Shown here in pieces: positions 21,576 to 34,491 of a stretch of 64,000 bases of DNA. Source of the DNA: Adiantum capillus-veneris (taxonomy: Eukaryota > Streptophyta > Polypodiopsida > Polypodiales > Pteridaceae); assembly GCA_014529385.2 (NCBI GenBank), contig CM043964.1:137930029-137994028 (forward strand), written 5' to 3'. The position numbers and the translations under genes are program-made. The notes under the pieces were generated by a model, which saw only the letters and a list, made by a program, of their open reading frames with translations, was not told the origin of the DNA and made no database searches. Every line of letters begins with the position of its first letter. The stretch's first letter is position 1.

Positions 21576-21614
21576 CGTACACACACACACACACACACAG
21601 ACACACACACACAC
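21576..21614. repeat. (CA)n microsatellite
   Basis: A CA run of about 39 bases with one interruption (cagaca), shortly after the RT stop codon. Confidence 0.95.
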
Positions 21615-21691
21615 ACTATAGTACTAAAAAATCCCCTAGCTTATAATTCTTTTTTACATTAAAAAGTCCACACTTTAAATTAAAAAAACCC

Positions 21692-21870
21692 CAGCATGGG
21701 ACTTGGCCTGTCCAGTAGGCCTGAATTATTGGTTCCTCATCCTTAGCATTATTGGCCGTGTAAAACTCTAAAGCTACCTCAGCATGGGACTTGGCCCATC
21801 TAGTTGGCTGGAAATGCACGTTTTGTTGAGTGGTTTCTTATCCTATGACAATACTAGCCGTGAAAAAACT
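21692..21870. repeat. 88-bp tandem duplication
   Basis: 'cagcatgggacttggcc' begins at 21692 and 21780. Both copies end with '...gccgtg...aaactctaa.gctacct'. The copies have diverged, and the second is longer. Confidence 0.85.
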
Positions 21871-22020
21871 CTAAGGCTACCTCCCTTGCTACATGGGCGT
21901 CTGTGAAGGCGCTACGGTTACCCCCCTCAACATGGGTGGCCTCGCTGTCTCCGAGGAAGAATCGCTCCACTCATACCGATCTTGCTCATCACGAAGGACT
22001 GACGACCCATCTCCCTCCTC

Positions 22021-22060
22021 TATATAAAGAGGTGAGGGCACACCTCTGCCCCTCACTTAG
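22021..22060 (+). promoter_or_regulatory. TATA box plus GTGAGGG/CCCTCAC hairpin, copy 1
   Basis: TATATAAAG (22021-22029) is followed by GTGAGGG (22032-22038), a loop, CCCTCAC (22050-22056) and TTAGC. The same arrangement recurs at 38469-38504 and 41914-41951. It looks like a core promoter with a transcription-start hairpin; no gene is seen downstream. Confidence 0.6.
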
Positions 22061-23832
<1,772 letters not shown>

Positions 23833-23848
23833 TGCTCCCCTTCCTCAT
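23833..23848 (-). promoter_or_regulatory. Polypurine tract of the Gypsy-like element
   Basis: The minus strand reads GAGGAAGGGGAGCA immediately before the LTR start TGTTAACC. A purine run ending at the LTR edge is the expected plus-strand primer. Confidence 0.7.
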
Positions 23849-25218
23849 GTAGATTCGGTCCTTGGAAGCTATTGAGTTGATGCTTGTTCATCGAGGCGGA
23901 AGAGCATTTGGGATAAATGTCCTTAGCCTTCTTCAGTCACTGCAAAATCAAACAACATTGGCACAATAATTGCATTCTCATATAGAATTAAAAAGCATAT
24001 GCAGTAGTAGGCAGACAATTTGATTGGTAACAAAATTTTAAACCATTTGTCAGCAATAAACATTAAATTGCAATATAGTCAAATGCATAAACATTTGTAA
24101 AGGTAAAAAATTAAACAAGTATGGGGTTGTTAATTTAACGATCAAAAGGCACTAAAGATCGACTATAAATACCATGGGCAAGTTTCTCAATTTTCTCTGG
24201 TCAATTAAGTTGTTTAATCGCGAGAGCCAAGTATTTCATGTCCGAGGGCTGACTAGAGGCTATACCTAGAAGACCTTGTAGTTAAGCTACGATAAAAGGA
24301 ATAGCTCATGAAATCATCGCCTGACTTATTTCCTTTTCTTTGACCCCCCAAAGTCTTTTCACATTGTTTCAATTTTGATGTGTATGCTTATTTTGTATGC
24401 CTTGGGTTTTTTTCTTTTCAAGGAAAAGCGCACACACTGGGAACCTCTAGGGCTCTAGTACCATAGGTGATACATGTGAGTGGAGTACCAAATCAAGCTG
24501 AGATTTCTCTTCCAGCTTATGATTTTATATTGTGGCACTTTGATTTTTATTTTCTTTTTTTTTCGTTTGTTTCTAGCATTTTAATTTTGTAACTTTGGGG
24601 GGTCATATAACATTGTTACCCTCCCCAGGCTCATCACACTAGTAAACTCCCTTTATAATACTTAAGCTAAAGGTCAATAGGGACTAAGCCCACTAGAAAG
24701 CCCTAGTACATTTCACACAATGCTGCCTAAATCGGATTAAGAACCTAAGTAACCATTGATTATTAGGAAGACATTCCCCATGGTATTAAGAGAAGATCTC
24801 TAACGCCTAGCTTGGTCAAACTAGCTTAGTCGGACTGCTTGATTTTTAAACCTAAACAAGTGATTATGACATAAAATTACATCGAATTTAATGTTTGATA
24901 CTAAGAAAATGAACTGAATATTATGCTACCAATCACAATTAAAGCAGACAAACATGGATGCAAAAAGATAAGGGGCAATGTTAATGTACAAGCAACACCT
25001 GTTTGTGTTGATGATCGCGCTTGATTTGAAGAGTGAGTCGAGATAAAGATTCCATGAAGGTCCAAATCCTAACAACATCAACATATTCCTATACACACTA
25101 TGAAACACAAAGAATACCTCTAGGAGGCACATCAGTGGGAAAAGGTACCAACACTTATTGAACATAATTAAAAAACATAAGGAACCCTAACCTAATTATT
25201 TGCACTCCCCCTAAAGAG
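23849..25218. other. 3' untranslated region of the Gypsy-like element
   Basis: This AT-rich interior DNA lies between the polypurine tract and the acidic ORF. No RT, integrase or envelope-like motif could be read on the minus strand. Short frames such as 24926-25165 have no recognisable features. Confidence 0.5.
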
Positions 25219-25677
25219 TCAAGGGAATAGGATATTGTAGAGATTGGAGGAAAACCCTAAGGCTAAACCCCTATCCTCGTCGTCAAGAAAAATAAAGTCA
25301 TCATCCACGAGACCATATGTGCCATCCGTATAATCATGTAAATCTTCTTCATCATCATAGGCACCAATGTTTACTAAGAAGGTCACTAGACGCCTATAGT
25401 CATCTTGGTCAAAAGGATAGGCTTGTTCAATGAGAGATACACTCTCTACTAAGTATGGATCAGTCGTGGTCAAGAGACGTATCAGCCACTCTAACTCCTC
25501 GAAATTCCTCTCACATGCTAGTGTACCTACCAAATCCCATTCACAGACAAGCACCGAAAAGACCATGTGAAACATTTGTGAAAAGTAACGAGGGTACCTC
25601 TCACCCAAGGCATGAGTGGATGACTCTAGCGTACTAGCCATATCTGTACACGCAAATAGATGATGGTTAGAGTGCAA
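25219..25677 (-). CDS. Acidic 152-residue ORF of unknown function in the Gypsy-like element
   Basis: An uninterrupted minus-strand frame encodes about 150 residues with hydrophobic/aromatic N-terminal half (PRYFSQMFHMVFSVLVCEW) and a strongly acidic C-terminal half (DDEEDLHDYTDG, DDDFIFLDDEDR). It is the last ORF before the 3' end, where some plant Gypsy elements carry an extra ORF. It resembles no envelope protein: no signal peptide or membrane helix is obvious. I do not recognise a family; it may simply be a surviving piece of a longer frame. Confidence 0.4.
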   Translation of the reverse strand: MHSNHHLFACTDMASTLESSTHALGERYPRYFSQMFHMVFSVLVCEWDLVGTLACERNFEELEWLIRLLTTTDPYLVESVSLIEQAYPFDQDDYRRLVTFLVNIGAYDDEEDLHDYTDGTYGLVDDDFIFLDDEDRGLALGFSSNLYNILFP

Positions 25678-26474
25678 ATATTACAAGGGTCGTGTTCTTG
25701 TGCATAATATGTTTTTATGATTTTGTGTTATGGCTCTTGCTCTTTTACTTTTTTATCTTGTTTTTGTGAGTATAAGGCTTTATATATACATTCCCTAAGA
25801 TTGGAGATTGAGAGGTCAGGGAGGAAGGTTGAGAGGGAAGCAAGTGAATGATGGATGTTAGCAAACACTCCTCCCTTCCTTGGGTAGATCATACCTTTTG
25901 GAATGATGTCGTCACCTTTTGAAACCAATTGTTCCAAGTTGTTATGGGTGAAGGCTTTAACCAATATTTTTCGACCACCCTATGCGTTTCATCTAGTTGC
26001 AAGGGTGGTAAGGTACTCTCCCATGATTTTATTTGCAGCATTGTTGTAGGTGGTGAACTTACAATGGGAGGTGCAAACTCTTTCTTGCTTGTATGGGTAT
26101 GTACAATGGTAGGTAGAGGTTGTGTCGAAGCTTCTATTTTTGTATAGGAACTACACGAAGAGCAAGAAGCTTCATTTGATTTTCCTATTCCTAAGCTAGG
26201 TGGTACAAATCGTTCTTTCTTCGGTACTCAAACTAGCTCTGGAGCGGGTGTGTAGCATTCCGTGATTTTTTCCTTTCCGCAATCTTCACTTTGTTTTGGA
26301 TCCACAGGATTGAGCTCACATGGGCCTAGTGACAAGTAAGAGCACAATTTACGTTTTGGCACCCAGATTTGATCATTTCCTTTATACTAGCCTTGGGCTT
26401 CCAATAGTCGTTTTGGAATCCACCACCACATTTCCTTACATATTTTGGGGCGAGAGACGTTTCTTGCAAGGCTT

Positions 26475-27736
26475 CTATTTTTTAGCACTAGCTATGGTCG
26501 CTAAAGAAGCTTTAGGGACCCACTTGTATGTTTTCTTTGTTATATTAGGATGGGTCTTGTAAGAAGCTATATGCATTGCTTCTAGCATATTTAAGGATAT
26601 GAGTGGTGATATTTCATTCCCCTCAGGTGTTACCCAAGTCGTCCCCCTATTTCCCCAAGTGTCTATGGTTGCTGCTAGGTGGAACCAATCCACATTGTCC
26701 GACTCAGTCATCCCAGGTAGTACGTCCATATAAGGAGAATCTTCCCCAACATCAGTGTCTGCTTTACACGTGTAGCAATACTGCAATGGGGCCGAGTGAA
26801 CTGTGGTGTCAGATCTATGATCAATTATAAGCCTGTTTCCTAGAGGATGTGCTCGACCAGTTACAAGATCCACTTGAATGATAGAATCTTGGAAATGCAA
26901 GTAGACATGGTTTTTAGACCAGTCATGCACCATTTTTGCTTCCCTCATGAAAGGACGTCCTAAGATCATCTCCAATGCCATAGTGTGCTTGGAGAAATCC
27001 ATAACAATGAAGGTAACTCTTATTTTATGTCCAAAGACCTTGATCTTGAGATGCTTCCCTCATGAAAGGACGTCCTAAGATCATCTCCAATGCCATAGTG
27101 TGCTTGGAGAAATCCATAACAATGAAGGTAACTCTTATTTTATGTCCAAAGACCTTGATCTAGCATCCCAATAGGTGTAACAATAGACCCATTGGCCATC
27201 TTCACTACTATGGTTGTGGTCACAAGGTGAGGTCTTCCCATAGTTTCCTAGCAATTTTTAGTCACAATGCTAACCCCAGCGCCACCATCAAGGACTCCCT
27301 TCACAGTTAATCCCTTAGTAGTGATTGGTATGGTCGCATTGGATTCATCACCCTCAAAGTATTGTCCCAACTTGTTAACATGTATTTCTATAACAAGGTT
27401 CTCATCTACACTGGGTTGTGGATCTAAGTGTTCCTCCTCTATTGGCATCTCCCCAGCTTCATTTATTTGTGCAAATTGTGGTAGCCCAAACTTTAGTTCT
27501 CCATTGAGGAAGGCTCGAAGAGCTGAGACTAGCTCAGGGTCTTTATATAGTTTGGACATGATGGTGGTTCTAACTTTTGAAGACATGAAATCCATCAATT
27601 TGGCAATGTTTAACAGCACCTTTTGGGCTTCATTCCCTTGACGTGGGAAAGATGGGATCTCCATTTCTTTGATAGGATCAGGTAGTCCATCTGTAAATAT
27701 TCTTTCCATCAAGAGTGAGTACGCCCACTTTCCCAT
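26475..27736 (-). pseudogene. Retropepsin-like protease region, split by a 115-bp tandem duplication
   Basis: The frame 27736-27248 runs through an acidic linker into LTVKGVLDGGAGVSIVTKNC, the active-site region of a retroviral-type aspartic protease (DGGAG in place of the usual D-S/T-G-A), then stops. The C-terminal protease motif MILGRPFMREAKMVHDW occurs in 27002-26475 and again, in a shifted context, in the duplicated block 27052-27160. The tail of 26475-27002 continues acidic with no RT fingers motif. The enzyme would cleave Gag precursors in the particle; this copy is disrupted. Confidence 0.7.
26937..27160. repeat. 115-bp tandem duplication in the protease region
   Basis: 'tgcttccctcatgaaaggac' starts at 26937 and at 27052. 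The two copies appear identical through 'gaccttgatc', after which they diverge ('ttgag' versus 'tagca'). Identity suggests a recent slippage or template-switch event. Confidence 0.93.
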
Positions 27737-28141
27737 GACTTTAAGTCACTTTCTTCTTGGATGACACTAGGTATAGCTAAGGGTCTATGGACTTGGTGAG
27801 GTTGTTGTTGCACAGGGAACACGGTGTCTGTAATCTGGATCTGCCTAGGTGCTGGTTCTAGATCCCTTTGGGTATCTTCTACCAAACTCCTTAATTGCTT
27901 GACTCGCTTGATCTCCTCTGTAGGGTTTGGATAAGTTCCTATCTTCTTCTTGGATCCTGGCCATTGTGGCTCATGAAGATCTTCCTTTGTTGGTTTCTAT
28001 CTTAGTGGTCGTTTTGGTCTTCATGGTTTCACCTGAATCAGAATCCTCTTCAGCATCGTTCATATATACGGGGTCGTCACCAGTCCCTATGTTTGTCTTT
28101 GAACTGGGGTCTGACTTCACTGCTTTTTGCGATCTCTTCCT

Positions 28142-28494
28142 TCATGTTTTCTTCTTTTTTTGAGATTGGGCAATTGATGCCGTGTCTCTTTCCTCAAGAA
28201 TATAATTTTGATTTTGGAGCATCGATCGTGTGAGTACGTTTACTGGTACCACATGTGTACTTTGTGATGGCTCCTTGGTAACTTCAATCAAGTTTAATAG
28301 CGTGATCTTCGGTGCATTTGGATTATTTGGACATTGGGCAATCAGATGATCTTTGCCACATCGATTACACAGGAGTATTGGCATTGTAGACATGCTCGCT
28401 TGATTGGTTTGCATTAGTGTGGCGTTCTTTTGTAGCCTAATAGGACACTTGGCTACACGATGTGGACCTCCACACTCATAGCATTGAAGAGGTG
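28142..28494 (-). pseudogene. Gag zinc knuckles of the Gypsy-like element (downstream of the Copia insertion)
   Basis: The minus strand encodes CYECGGPHRVAKC (about 28480-28442) and CNRCGKDHLIAQC (within 28414-28142), two CX2CX3HX4C motifs, one residue shorter than the canonical CX2CX4HX4C. They bind nucleic acid in nucleocapsid proteins. The Copia element with GTCTC duplication cuts the Gag just upstream. A basic and then charged linker leads toward the protease. Confidence 0.7.
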
Positions 28495-28499
28495 GTCTC
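28495..28499. repeat. Target-site duplication (GTCTC), left copy
   Basis: GTCTC at 28495-28499 is repeated exactly at 33787-33791, flanking the Copia element; 5 bases is the usual Copia duplication. Confidence 0.95.
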
Positions 28500-28818
28500 T
28501 ATAAAGAATGATGATGCAAGAGAGCTACAGAAGACAAGCACAAAGAACACAGAGATGGAAAGCTTCTTCTTCTTCTTAGAAAAGAGAGTACAAAATGACT
28601 AAGTTCTAAAAATGAAAAGTAGCACATATGTACATACAGTCACTAAGTGTGAACTCACTAGAAGCGTACTAGGCTGGCACTAAAAGTGTAGTCCAGTTGT
28701 AGAATCACTGGCAGAGATCCTCCGTGTCGATCACCTAACGCGCCAGTGAGTAAATGCCGTAAGCGGCCAAGGCCCGTAGTGGATTCCAGCTCAAGATGTA
28801 GAGCTCGACATCTCAACA
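28500..28818 (-). repeat. 3' LTR of Copia-B
   Basis: It aligns with 33468-33786 at full length with scattered substitutions, from (T)RTAAAGAATG to GACATCTCAACA. The terminal TG on the plus strand is TA here (28500-28501), a point mutation. A GA-rich stretch 'cttcttcttcttag' is near 28565. Confidence 0.95.
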
Positions 28819-28830
28819 CTCCCCCTTGAG
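28819..28830 (-). promoter_or_regulatory. Polypurine tract of Copia-B
   Basis: The minus strand reads CTCAAGGGGGAG directly before the LTR start TGTTGAGATGTC, a textbook Copia polypurine tract. Confidence 0.88.
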
Positions 28831-31248
28831 CTCTGCATGTCGCAGAGTCCAAGCATAGTCCGGAAACGTTCGACGCTTCTCAGCTCTGAGGGCCTTGGTA
28901 AAGATATCCGCTATTTGATCCTCTGTGCTGAGGTAGACCAAGTCGATGTCGCCCACCAACACTCGCTCTCGAACGTAGTGGTAATGGACCTCTATGTGCT
29001 TGGTCCTGGCATGGAACACTGGGTTCCTATCCAACTGCATGCTGCTGAGGTTGTTACAATGGATGACAATCTGCTGGTCTACCTGCACTCCCAAGTCCTC
29101 AAGTAATATGTGTAGCCAAGCTACCTCGCACGTTGCAACTACTGCACCTCTGCACTCGGCCTCTGTGCTTGATAAAGCAACCGTAGGCTGCTTTTTGCTG
29201 CTCCAAGTAACAGCAGCACTCCCAAAAGAGAACATGAAGCCACTCGTAGATCTCTTATCAACAATGCTACATGCCCAATCTGCATATGTATACCCATACA
29301 ATGCTAATGGTGCATCTACTGCATAGAACAATGCGTAGTCAAGAGTCCCTTGCACATATCGAAGTGTGCGTCGTACTCCATCCAAATGTGGCTTCCTCGA
29401 AAGCTGCATGAACTAACTCTCCAAGCCTACTGTGTAGCTCAAATCTGGCCTCATGATAGTCAAGTAGATTAGACTACCCACAATCTTCCTGTGCATCTTG
29501 ACATCCTCAACAACATCACCCATCTCTGCACTCAGCTCTGCATTCACATCCAAGGGAATAGAAATTGGCTTACAATCAGCCATACCATACTTTGACAACA
29601 TGTCCAAAGCATATTGTCTCTGTGACAGCCATACACCCTCTGGAGTCCTGATCACCTCAATGCCAAGAAAGTAGTGCAACTCGCCCAAATCTTTCATTTC
29701 AAACTCCTGTTTGAGAAGACCCTTCACATGGTCAATCTCCATAGCATTGTCACCCACAATAATAAGGTCATCTACATATATGGTAATGACCACAATCCCC
29801 ATATCACTCTCACGTACATAGAGTGAATGATCAGCATGAGATCTCCTAAAACCAATACTGACAAGATACTTGGCAATCCTGTCATACCATGCTCTAGAGC
29901 CCTGCTTCAAACCATACAAAGCTTTGAGAAGCCTACATACATAATCTGGGTAACCTGGATCGACATAACCAGGTGGGTGATCCATATACACTTCCTCTTG
30001 CAACTCACCATTCAAGAAGGCATTATTTACATCCATTTGATGCATAATCCATCCTCTAGATGCAGCCACTGCTATGACAGCTCTCACAGTCGTCATCTTT
30101 TCCACTGGAGCAAAGGTCTCCTCACAGTCTATGCCATACGTCTGTGCATAACCCTTTGCGACCAACCTTGCCTTGTGACGCTCAATGTTACCATCAGCCT
30201 TATGCTTGGTTTTATACATCCATTTACAGCCAATAGCTTTCTTGCCACTTGGCAATGGCACCAACTCCCACGTGTCGTTTGCTTCCAATGCAGCCATCTC
30301 TTCATTCATTGCATCATCCCAATGCACATTTCCAACTGCATCCTCAAAACATGTGGGCTCCACATTCTGTATCACCTTAGCCATGTAGGCTTGGTGATGC
30401 GCTAGATACCCATCATAAGTCAATTTCTGCGTGGTCCTGGGTCACTCCTTTGCCCTCTAGCATCTTCTTGTACTTTCCTTACACCAGGTGTCCTGACATC
30501 CGGAATTCCAAATTCCTCATCAAGACTTTGTTCAGAACCATATGAATCCATGTCTACATGTGAAAAACTTGATGATGCATCAGCCATAAAGGGAGGTTCA
30601 TCAACCTTTTCCTTCTCTTTTCGTGATACATTCCCTGTACCTACTGGTGGAGTGACCTGCGTACGTAAGCCACGAGAAGAGGACTCTTGTGGTCCACTCA
30701 AAACCTGTGACTGTGGCCTCACATTTTGTACAACCACGTCATCTTTTACATCAGCCCCAATAGTGCCATGTGCATTACTGTACCAGCTGCTCATCTCATC
30801 AAAGACTATATCTCTGCTCACTCGTAATTCTCGTGTAGTAGGATTGTAGCACATGTGTCCCTTTTGTTCAAGGGAATATCCCACAAGAATACATTTCTCT
30901 GCTTTAGGATCCAATTTCCTACGCAACTTATCTGGTACATGCATGTAAGCTATGCATCCAAACACTTTCAAGTGTGCCAAATCAGGCTTTGTACCTGTAA
31001 ACTTTTCCTCAGGTGTTACATCATGCACCGCAGCTGTAGGTGTCCTATTCATAATGTACACAGTTGTATTTACAGCTTCAGCCTAGAAATGTTGAGGCAT
31101 GTTCTTCTCATTCATCAATGCATGTGCAACCTCTGCAATGTGCCTATTTTTCCTTTCTACGACCCCATTCTGCTCTGGAGTATATCTGCATGTAAATTAC
31201 CTGCGTATACCATGCATTCGCAAAAAAATTTGAAAAATCGTTAGAGAA
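28822..31248 (-). pseudogene. Copia-B reverse transcriptase and RNase H
   Basis: A linker (31061-30420, NRTPTAAVHDVTPEEKFTG at its start) leads to the RT frame 30423-29413: NDTWELVPLPSGKKAIGCKW, HKARLVAKGYAQ, MHQMDVNNAFLNG, RLLKALYGLKQGSRAWYD, and the catalytic TIYVDDLIIVG. After a single in-frame stop near 29411 the frame continues with RNase H: YTYADWACSIVDKRSTSG, ALSSTEAECRGAV and DRNPVFHARTKHIEVHYH, ending near 28813. RT copies the element RNA; RNase H removes it. Frame breaks at about 31060 and 30420 and the stop at 29411 show decay. Confidence 0.93.
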
Positions 31249-31842
31249 CTACTCTCCCCCTCCATCTGACCTCAATGTCTTGATTTGCATATCTGTCTCC
31301 TTCTCAATCATGACTTTGAAGTCCTGAAAGTGAACAAACACTTCACTTTTATTACGCATGAAGTAGACCCATAATTTCCTTGTATGGTCATCAATGAAAG
31401 AGACATAATACCTATAACCATGTATACTTGCAGTATCGGTTGGACCCCAAACATCTGTGTGCACCACCTCAAGTGGCTTATTACATACATTGCACTCATG
31501 AGGGAATGAGCCCTTTGACTGTTTTCCAAATTGGCATGCTGCACACACTTTATGCATACCATCCACCTTGAATTTGGGAAAACCTTTTACAATCTGTTTT
31601 GATTGCATGCTGCACAATCTCTGCTCATTGACATGGCCAATGCGTTTGTGCCAAATGTCAACATCAGCCACAAGACCTGTGCCCTGTGCAAATAATGCAG
31701 CTTTTACCTCAGGCATGTCTACATTCAGCGTAAACATTCTGCCCACACATTTGCCCTTTGTGATCGGCTTACAGCCATTCTGGAAATCTTTTACATAACA
31801 GCCATTCGGATTGAAGCGAACCTGCAAACCCTGCTCAACCAT
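31061..31842 (-). pseudogene. Copia-B integrase
   Basis: The frame 31842-31249 includes the GAG-pre-integrase region (DIWHKRIGHVNEQRL, then CAACQFGKQSKGSFP of the HHCC finger) and the catalytic core start VVHTDVWGPTDT and SFIDDHTRKLWVYF, giving two catalytic aspartates. After a frame break near 31249 the third motif appears as YTPEQNGVVERKNRHIAEV (about 31187-31130), containing the catalytic glutamate. The enzyme joins element cDNA to the target. One frameshift and a stop near 31083 make this copy non-functional. Confidence 0.9.
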
Positions 31843-32231
31843 TTGTCCAACAGAAACAAGATTCTTTGTAATGTTGGGACATGAAGTACATCTGCTAAGT
31901 ACTTTGATTTCCCACTCTTTGTATTTAGAGGTATGTCCCCTACATGAGCAATGGGGTGAGTTGTGTCGTCTCCTATCTGCACATAACCTGACATATCTGG
32001 TTTGCGCATATCTCTAAACCACTCTCCACAAGACGTCATGTGATTAGAGGCACCTGAATCCACATACCAAACATCATCTTGGGTGGAATTCTCTGCAGTC
32101 ATTGTATTCATTACATGCTGCATAACAAACATGCGCTCGCTTCTACTGTCATCTACATCTCTGCTAGTAGATGCATAGTTGTCCTGTTCTCTCTTTCCAC
32201 TTGATTTTCCCTTTGGACAGTCACGTGACAT
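31791..32231 (-). pseudogene. Copia-B zinc knuckle and aspartic protease
   Basis: A CCHC knuckle, CWTCGEKGHMSRDC, is encoded just upstream (about 32250-32210). The protease follows with DDVWYVDSGASNHMTSCGEW, containing the DSGA active-site motif, and VQIGDDTTHPIAHVGDIPL. The frame shifts near the C-terminal end, around 31845, before the integrase. Confidence 0.88.
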
Positions 32232-32378
32232 GTGACCTTTTTCACCACAAGTCCAACATTCTCTGATATCTGCAGTATGTTGCTGCCTGCTTGATCCTGC
32301 ACCACGACCTCTTTGACTCCCCCTGCGTTGAGACTGGTTTCCCCTACCACCTATATTGTTTTGATTTGATTGACCTTC

Positions 32379-33182
32379 TCAAAATTGGCCATTGCAACCA
32401 CTTGGGCCTCGACCACGACCTCTACCTCCGTTGGAGTTAGAATAGAAGGCCTGTTCAGACCTATTTCTGCCACGAGAAGAAGATGTGTCAAGACCAAGGT
32501 TCTTCTCCTCAAGAATAAGCATAGAAATCAAATCTTGGAACACGGGGATGTCGTCTCTTATATTCATGGAAGACCTGAAATGTACATACTCATCTCCTAG
32601 ACCATCCAAGCATGCACGGACAATGTCATCTTGGAACACGGGGATGTCGTCTCTTGTATTCATGGAAGACCTGAAATGTACATACTCATCTCCTAGACCA
32701 TCCAAGCATGCACAGACAATGTCATCGTCTTCCACTAAGACTTTAATAGATCCAAGATCCTCAATGATACTCTTGATCTTCAAGGCATAATCATTGATGG
32801 AGAGGTTGTTCCTCTTAACCTGATTTAGCTCCGACTTTAGTTGAAGCTTCCTTGCCTTGGTGTTCACCTCGAACACTCTGCCTAAGTTTTTCCATGCAAT
32901 GGCAGGGGTTTCAGCATCCTGTAGATAGCCCATGATGCCATCTGTGATGCTCATAGAAAGCCAATACATCACTTTGCTCTAGCCTTGTTGCCAGTCCCTC
33001 AAAGCTTTTCTTTGTTCTGCTGTAGCATTTGCCTTGGGAATATTTGGTTCCTTTTCATTGTCTCCTTCTACATAGTCCCAATAACCTTTTCCTTTTAGGA
33101 AATTTGTTATTCTGAACTTCCATGCAGGGTAGTTATTTTTCTCAAGCTTCTCAGTGACAATCTGACTGAAACCGTTAGACAT
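32379..33182 (-). pseudogene. Copia-B Gag with a 32-residue in-frame internal duplication
   Basis: The Gag starts MSNGFSQIVTEKLEKNNYPA, the usual Copia start, and has one in-frame TAG near 32977 after LRDWQQG. It continues with MSITDGIMGYLQDAETPAIA and KLQLKSELNQVKRNNLSIN. The segment beginning DDIVxACLDGLGDEYVHF is present twice in succession (DNA period 96 bases, 32533 and 32629). A glycine/arginine-rich tail (SNGGRGRGRGPSGCNGQF) precedes the zinc knuckle. A break near 32380 separates it from the knuckle frame. Confidence 0.88.
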
Positions 33183-33450
33183 CTTGAAGCACTAAGACAA
33201 AATAGCTACAATCTACAAAAACCTACAAATCTGCTGAACCTGCTATCGTGGTACCTGTAACACTTTCTACACTCAACGAGTGTCCACAATCAAGCATACA
33301 TACAGCCACTGTACTTGTACAGTAAATCTCTGTATACTGCACTTTGGAGACCTGTTCAGAAACTTGTACAAAAAACCCAATCGGCATCTGGTAGTGGATT
33401 GCGAACGAAGAGATTGTGATGCCCTTGCTCTCTTAGCCTCTCTTGCCTGC

Positions 33451-33467
33451 ACCAGGCTCTGATACCA
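33451..33467 (-). promoter_or_regulatory. Primer-binding site of Copia-B (initiator Met-tRNA)
   Basis: The minus strand reads TGGTATCAGAGCCTGGT adjoining the 5' LTR end, the standard plant Copia primer-binding sequence. Confidence 0.95.
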
Positions 33468-33786
33468 TGTAAAGAATGAGGATGCAAGAGAGATACACAA
33501 GACAAGCACAAAGCACATAGAGATGGAAAGCTTATTCTTCTTCTTAGAAAAGAGAGTACAAAATGACTAAGTGCTAAAACTGAAAAGTAGCACATATGTA
33601 CATGCGGTCACTAAGTGTGAACTCGCTAGAAGCGTACTAGGCTGGCACTATAAGTGTAGTCCAGCTGTAGAATCACTGGCAAAGATCCTCCGTGTCGGTC
33701 ACCTAACGCGCCAGTGAGTAAATTCCGTAAGCGGCCAAGACCCGTAGTGGATGCTAGCTCAAGATGTAGAGCTCGACATCTCAACA
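33468..33786 (-). repeat. 5' LTR of Copia-B
   Basis: TGTAAAGAATG ... CATCTCAACA on the plus strand, intact TG/CA ends, followed by GTCTC. The pair differs at scattered positions by eye, indicating an insertion of moderate age. Confidence 0.95.
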
Positions 33787-33791
33787 GTCTC

Positions 33792-34491
33792 TTAGCAGTG
33801 TAATTGATATTTTGGCCTCTTGCCACAAGAGCAGCTACTTGATAGATAGGTTTGACTTGTTCCCAATAGTTCTCCATGTAGTATTGTGGACTTTCTTCAA
33901 GCACATCCATCCTGTAGGCAATATTAGGGTCTATATCTTCCTCACAGCCTTCCAAACAAGCAACAGATGACTCACAACCCACTTGATTCACAGAAGTGAT
34001 TCTCGGATGTAGTGGTTGCGGTCCTAGCACTAGAGGTGGTAAGGGTGTTGTTTGAACAACATTTTGGGCCCTAGGGACCATGTGTTGTGACATTTGTTCA
34101 AGAGGTGGGGCCGGCATCAATGCAGGCACTCGAAGTGTGTCTCTCCATGCTAAGGTTGGTCTATTGGCCATTGCGCGCTTAAATACTATGCAATCCTTAG
34201 CTTGATGAACATACCTCCCACATGCATTGTAGTTCCCATTGAATTTTACTCTAAAAGTAGGGCATTCACTGGTACTATGCGGCCCTAGCATAGTGAGCAC
34301 CATTGTTGCTCCCTTCTTGGATACATATGATTGTTTTGCGGAGCACGATTGTCTCTAAGAGTCTCTTGAATAGCCTTGGTGAGATGTACTAAAGTCATCT
34401 CACATATCTTTGGCTCCTTAGCAATAGGCTTTAGGGTCATTGGATGATGCCCCGATGCTTGCGAGCTAATAGATTTAGGCTCAGCAGACAC
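33792..34491 (-). pseudogene. Gypsy-like Gag, region upstream of the Copia insertion
   Basis: The minus strand encodes a degenerate knuckle, ACGRYVHQAKDC (about 34222-34187), lacking the first cysteine. It then runs through a proline-rich stretch into acidic text (CEEDIDPNIAYRMDVLEESP) and ends KPIYQVAALVARGQNINYTA at the GTCTC duplication. The apparent continuation of this frame past 33786 is LTR sequence. A second short frame, 34491-34285, overlaps its start. Confidence 0.6.

Larger units (their letters stand above)
28500..33786 (-). mobile_element. Near-complete Ty1/Copia retrotransposon (Copia-B)
   Basis: This 5.29-kb element has 319-bp LTRs at 28500-28818 and 33468-33786, a GTCTC duplication, a Met-tRNA primer-binding site (33451-33467) and a polypurine tract (28819-28830). 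The minus-strand order is Gag, CCHC knuckle, protease, integrase, RT, RNase H, which is the Copia order. It is interrupted by a few stops and at least one frameshift, so this copy is probably inactive, though every domain is recognisable. It is nested in the Gag of the Gypsy-like element. Confidence 0.95.

Noticed and set aside
25219-25677. Envelope-like gene of the Gypsy-like element
   Set aside because: No signal peptide, membrane helix, cleavage site or cysteine pattern; only the position is suggestive.
28658-28852. Short minus-strand frame also seen fused to the end of 33626-34303
   Set aside because: Both are Copia-B LTR sequence read through by chance; the duplication is the LTR pair.
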